In this document: positions 6,601-8,260 of the stretch, one piece after another
How positions within the stretch are numbered: position 1 is the first letter of the stretch
How the letters are laid out: the number at the start of each line of letters is the position of its first letter
DNA from: Acidimicrobiia bacterium
GTDB lineage: Bacteria > Actinomycetota > Acidimicrobiia > Acidimicrobiales > Ilumatobacteraceae
Direction of reading: 5' to 3'
Length of the DNA: 8,260 nucleotides
Assembly: GCA_010030605.1 (NCBI GenBank)
Contig: RHCK01000061.1
Span: 1 to 8,260 of the forward strand
Position numbers and translations under genes: made by a program
Notes under the pieces: generated by a model
What the model saw: only the letters and a program-made list of their open reading frames with translations
Database searches by the model: none
Told to the model about the DNA's origin: nothing

Positions 6601-8180
6601 ACGGCGTGGCGCAGGTCGTCGCCGCGACGCGGTGCAATGCGGGCGCGCAACGCCAATGCCGCCGCCACATGGTGCTCGCTCACCACATCATGTTGGCCGT
6701 CGCGGTCGGCGATGGTGCGCGCCACGCGACGCACACGATGCAATCCGCGTCCGGTGAGGCGACCCGCTTCCAATTCTCGCCGCAACAGCGACGTGGCTGC
6801 CACGTCGATGGGCGCGTGACGATCGAGATCCTCCGGTGCGAGCATCGCGTTCACCGTGCCTTGGCGCTCGAGAGCGACGCGACGCACCATCGACACCCGA
6901 TCGCGCACCACGGCCGAACTTTCACCCGTGCTCTCACCGAGAAGGTCGTCCACCCGCGGGCGATGAACCAACACGCGAACATCGAAACGATCGAGGAACG
7001 GTCCGCTGAATCGTCGCCGATACTTCGCCAGTGCCGTTTCGTCGCATTCGCAGACACCGGGCGCTCCTCCGCCGCAGGGACAGGGGTTGGTGGCGGCCAC
7101 CAACGTGAAACGAGCTGGTAATTCGACCCTGGTCTCGGCCCGATCGATTCTGATGACCCCACTCTCCAAGGGTTGACGCAATGCGTCGAGCGTGGCCGGC
7201 CCGAACTCGCCGAGTTCATCGAGAAAGAGAACGCCGCCGTGCGCGAGGCTGACCTCACCCGGACGCAACGTGGACGAACCGCCACCGATGATCGAGATGG
7301 TGCTCGCCGAATGGTGAGGCATGCGAATGGGCGGGCGGCGTACCAAACCCCCGGCCGGGAGTCGCTCGCCGGCGGCCGAGCGAACCAAGGTTGCTTCCAA
7401 TGACGTTCGGTCGTCGAGGGGCGGCAGGATGCCGGGCAATCGTTGAGCCAACATCGTTTTACCGGAACCGGGCGGACCGACGAGCAGTAAGTGATGTCCG
7501 CCCGCGGCCGACAATTCCAGCCCGAGTCGCGCCGCGTTCTGACCGCGCACGTCCGCCAACTCGGGCACCGTGGCATCGTGCGGGAAAGCGTCATCGGCGG
7601 CAACGGTTGCCTGAACATCGGGCCACGGAACCTGTCCCACCAAACATTCGGCCAGTTCGCGCAGTGTTCGCCCGATTCGCACGCGTGGTGGACGCGCGAT
7701 GCGAGCCTCGTCGACATTCGATTCGGGAACCACCACACTCTCGAGCGGCGCGAGCGCGGGCATCGACAGGTGTCGGTCGTGGTCGGTCGCCGAGCACATC
7801 GACATCACCATGGGCGCCACGCCCGCCACCGGGCGAATGCAACCGTCGAGACCGAGTTCACCGATGACCGCCACGCCGACCAATGCTTCCGGGGGCAACT
7901 GACCATCGGCTGCCAAGATGCCGAGTGCCATCGCGACATCGAGCGCGGTGCCGGTCTTGCGGTGCGTCGAGGGAGCAAGATTCACCGTGATGCGCTTTAA
8001 GGGAAAAGGCAGATCTGAATTCTTGATTGCAGCAGACACTCGTTCTTTGGATTCACGAACTGCAGAATCAGGAAGGCCTACCATGAGAAACATTGGTACT
8101 GCATTTTCAAGATGTGTTTCAATGTGCACACGAAATGCACCGATACCAAAAACGGATGCTGAGAATAAAGAAGCGTACAT
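6597..8180 (-). CDS. comM: ComM/YifB family AAA+ ATPase; N-terminal part of foreign composition
   Basis: A 527-residue Mg-chelatase-like AAA+ protein; ComM is a helicase aiding branch migration in natural transformation. The N-terminal ChlI (Lon-protease-like) domain is about residues 1-150, with VGLPDSAVRESKERVSAAIKN (34-54) and ITVNLAP (64-70). The ATPase follows: Walker A GPPGSGKT (235-242), Walker B VLFLDELGE (317-325), NPCPCG with a later CEC (365-379, family cysteines) and LDRFD (396-400). The C-terminal Mg-chelatase domain (about 420-510) includes GRGLHRVRRVARTIAD. The ATG at 8180 has AGGGGA before it and matches the family start. Codons 1-63 end in G or C only 19 times in 63, against 19 in 24 for codons 71-94, and GC falls from about 66% to 41% at ITVNLAP. 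The frame is intact, but the first ~65 residues probably come from another genome, by misassembly or recombination. In many actinobacteria yraN precedes comM; it is not seen here. Confidence 0.92.
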   Translation of the reverse strand: MYASLFSASVFGIGAFRVHIETHLENAVPMFLMVGLPDSAVRESKERVSAAIKNSDLPFPLKRITVNLAPSTHRKTGTALDVAMALGILAADGQLPPEALVGVAVIGELGLDGCIRPVAGVAPMVMSMCSATDHDRHLSMPALAPLESVVVPESNVDEARIARPPRVRIGRTLRELAECLVGQVPWPDVQATVAADDAFPHDATVPELADVRGQNAARLGLELSAAGGHHLLLVGPPGSGKTMLAQRLPGILPPLDDRTSLEATLVRSAAGERLPAGGLVRRPPIRMPHHSASTISIIGGGSSTLRPGEVSLAHGGVLFLDELGEFGPATLDALRQPLESGVIRIDRAETRVELPARFTLVAATNPCPCGGGAPGVCECDETALAKYRRRFSGPFLDRFDVRVLVHRPRVDDLLGESTGESSAVVRDRVSMVRRVALERQGTVNAMLAPEDLDRHAPIDVAATSLLRRELEAGRLTGRGLHRVRRVARTIADRDGQHDVVSEHHVAAALALRARIAPRRGDDLRHAV

Positions 8181-8184
8181 GATG

Positions 8185-8190
8185 TCCCCT
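8185..8190 (-). promoter_or_regulatory. Shine-Dalgarno site of comM
   Basis: The minus strand reads AGGGGA, four bases before the ATG at 8180. This selects 8180 over the upstream TTG at 8243, which lies inside a terminator hairpin. Confidence 0.7.
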
Positions 8191-8225
8191 GATAATAACA
8201 TCTGCAACTTAGAAAATGGATAGTC

Positions 8226-8257
8226 AAAAAAAAACTCCAACAAATTCGTCGGAGTTT
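8226..8257 (-). terminator. Intrinsic terminator of a gene upstream of comM (outside window)
   Basis: On the minus strand AAACUCCGACGAA (8257-8245) pairs with the following UUUGUUGGAGUUU (8244-8232), with a small apical loop, and a run of T continues to 8226. Two of the pairs are G-U on this strand but A-C mismatches on the other, so the RNA is more stable when transcribed right to left. It would end a gene lying beyond 8260 and leaves 45 bases before the comM start. The hairpin plus U-tract form is classic. Confidence 0.85.
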
Positions 8258-8260
8258 CTC

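Larger units (their letters stand above)
7970..8260. other. Low-GC segment of apparent foreign origin
   Basis: By hand count 8001-8260 has 106 G+C in 260 bases (41%), against 79 in 120 (66%) for 7801-7920. The switch occurs between about 7970 and 7998, within the codons for ITVNLAP in comM. Codons to the right prefer TTA, GCA, GAA, AAT and CGT; those to the left prefer CTC, GCC, GAC and CGC. The segment also holds a strong Shine-Dalgarno site and a textbook U-tract terminator, neither of which is seen elsewhere in the non-coding gaps except the rpsB ribosome site. The sharp edge in a conserved motif suggests a chimeric join; a natural gene mosaic is the alternative. Confidence 0.8.

Noticed and set aside
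8012..8022. Adjacent AGATCT and GAATTC sites resembling a cloning linker near the composition break
   Set aside because: The bases encode NSDL in the conserved AAIKNS..FP stretch of ComM, so coding constraint explains them and no vector sequence surrounds them.
8193..8228. TTGACT at 8228-8223 as a -35 box for comM
   Set aside because: It is the end of the terminator T-run, and no reasonable -10 box lies 16-18 bases downstream (best match two of six bases).
8181..8243. Upstream TTG start for comM (21 extra residues)
   Set aside because: The TTG and following phenylalanine codons are the terminator stem and its T-run, so this stretch is not coding. AGGGGA before the ATG at 8180 marks the real start.

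Overview
The window is a compact bacterial housekeeping locus read entirely on the minus strand. In transcription order (right to left) it holds comM/yifB, dprA, a Xer-type tyrosine recombinase, a FliA/WhiG-family sigma factor, a small degenerate M23 (LytM-like) exported protein, rpsB, tsf, pyrH and the first 176 codons of frr. This order is the well-known actinobacterial arrangement. Together with the high GC content (79 of 120 bases in 7801-7920 by hand count) and the alanine-rich tail on S2, it points to a high-GC actinomycete. An uncultured Acidimicrobiia-like lineage is my guess, not something the sequence proves.

Right part (about 4470-8180): DNA-processing genes. ComM (AAA+ helicase for branch migration) and DprA (RecA loader on incoming single strands) overlap by ATGA. 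The tyrosine recombinase (chromosome dimer resolution type) follows. Middle part (about 3040-4470): a sigma-28-type factor 9 bp after the recombinase gene, then a short exported LytM-like protein that has kept only part of the metal site. Left part (1-2919): a tight translation-factor operon (S2, EF-Ts, UMP kinase, ribosome recycling factor) with gaps of 3 and 6 bp and a 4-bp GTGA overlap. The rpsB leader (2920-3038) can fold into a long hairpin capped by a UUCG tetraloop, a candidate autoregulatory element. All other gaps are short, and no stretch over 300 bases lacks a gene.

The most striking anomaly is at the right end. From about position 7970-7998 to the window edge, GC content drops from about 66% to 41% (106 of 260 bases in 8001-8260) and codon use flips to A/T-ending. 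The break falls exactly in the conserved ITVNLAP stretch of ComM, with the reading frame intact. The first ~65 residues of ComM, its Shine-Dalgarno site and a strong intrinsic terminator upstream look as if they come from a different, lower-GC organism. Either the contig is chimeric, joined across a conserved k-mer, or the gene is a recent mosaic. I favour the assembly artefact. I see no mobile element, CRISPR array, RNA gene or new defence-type system.
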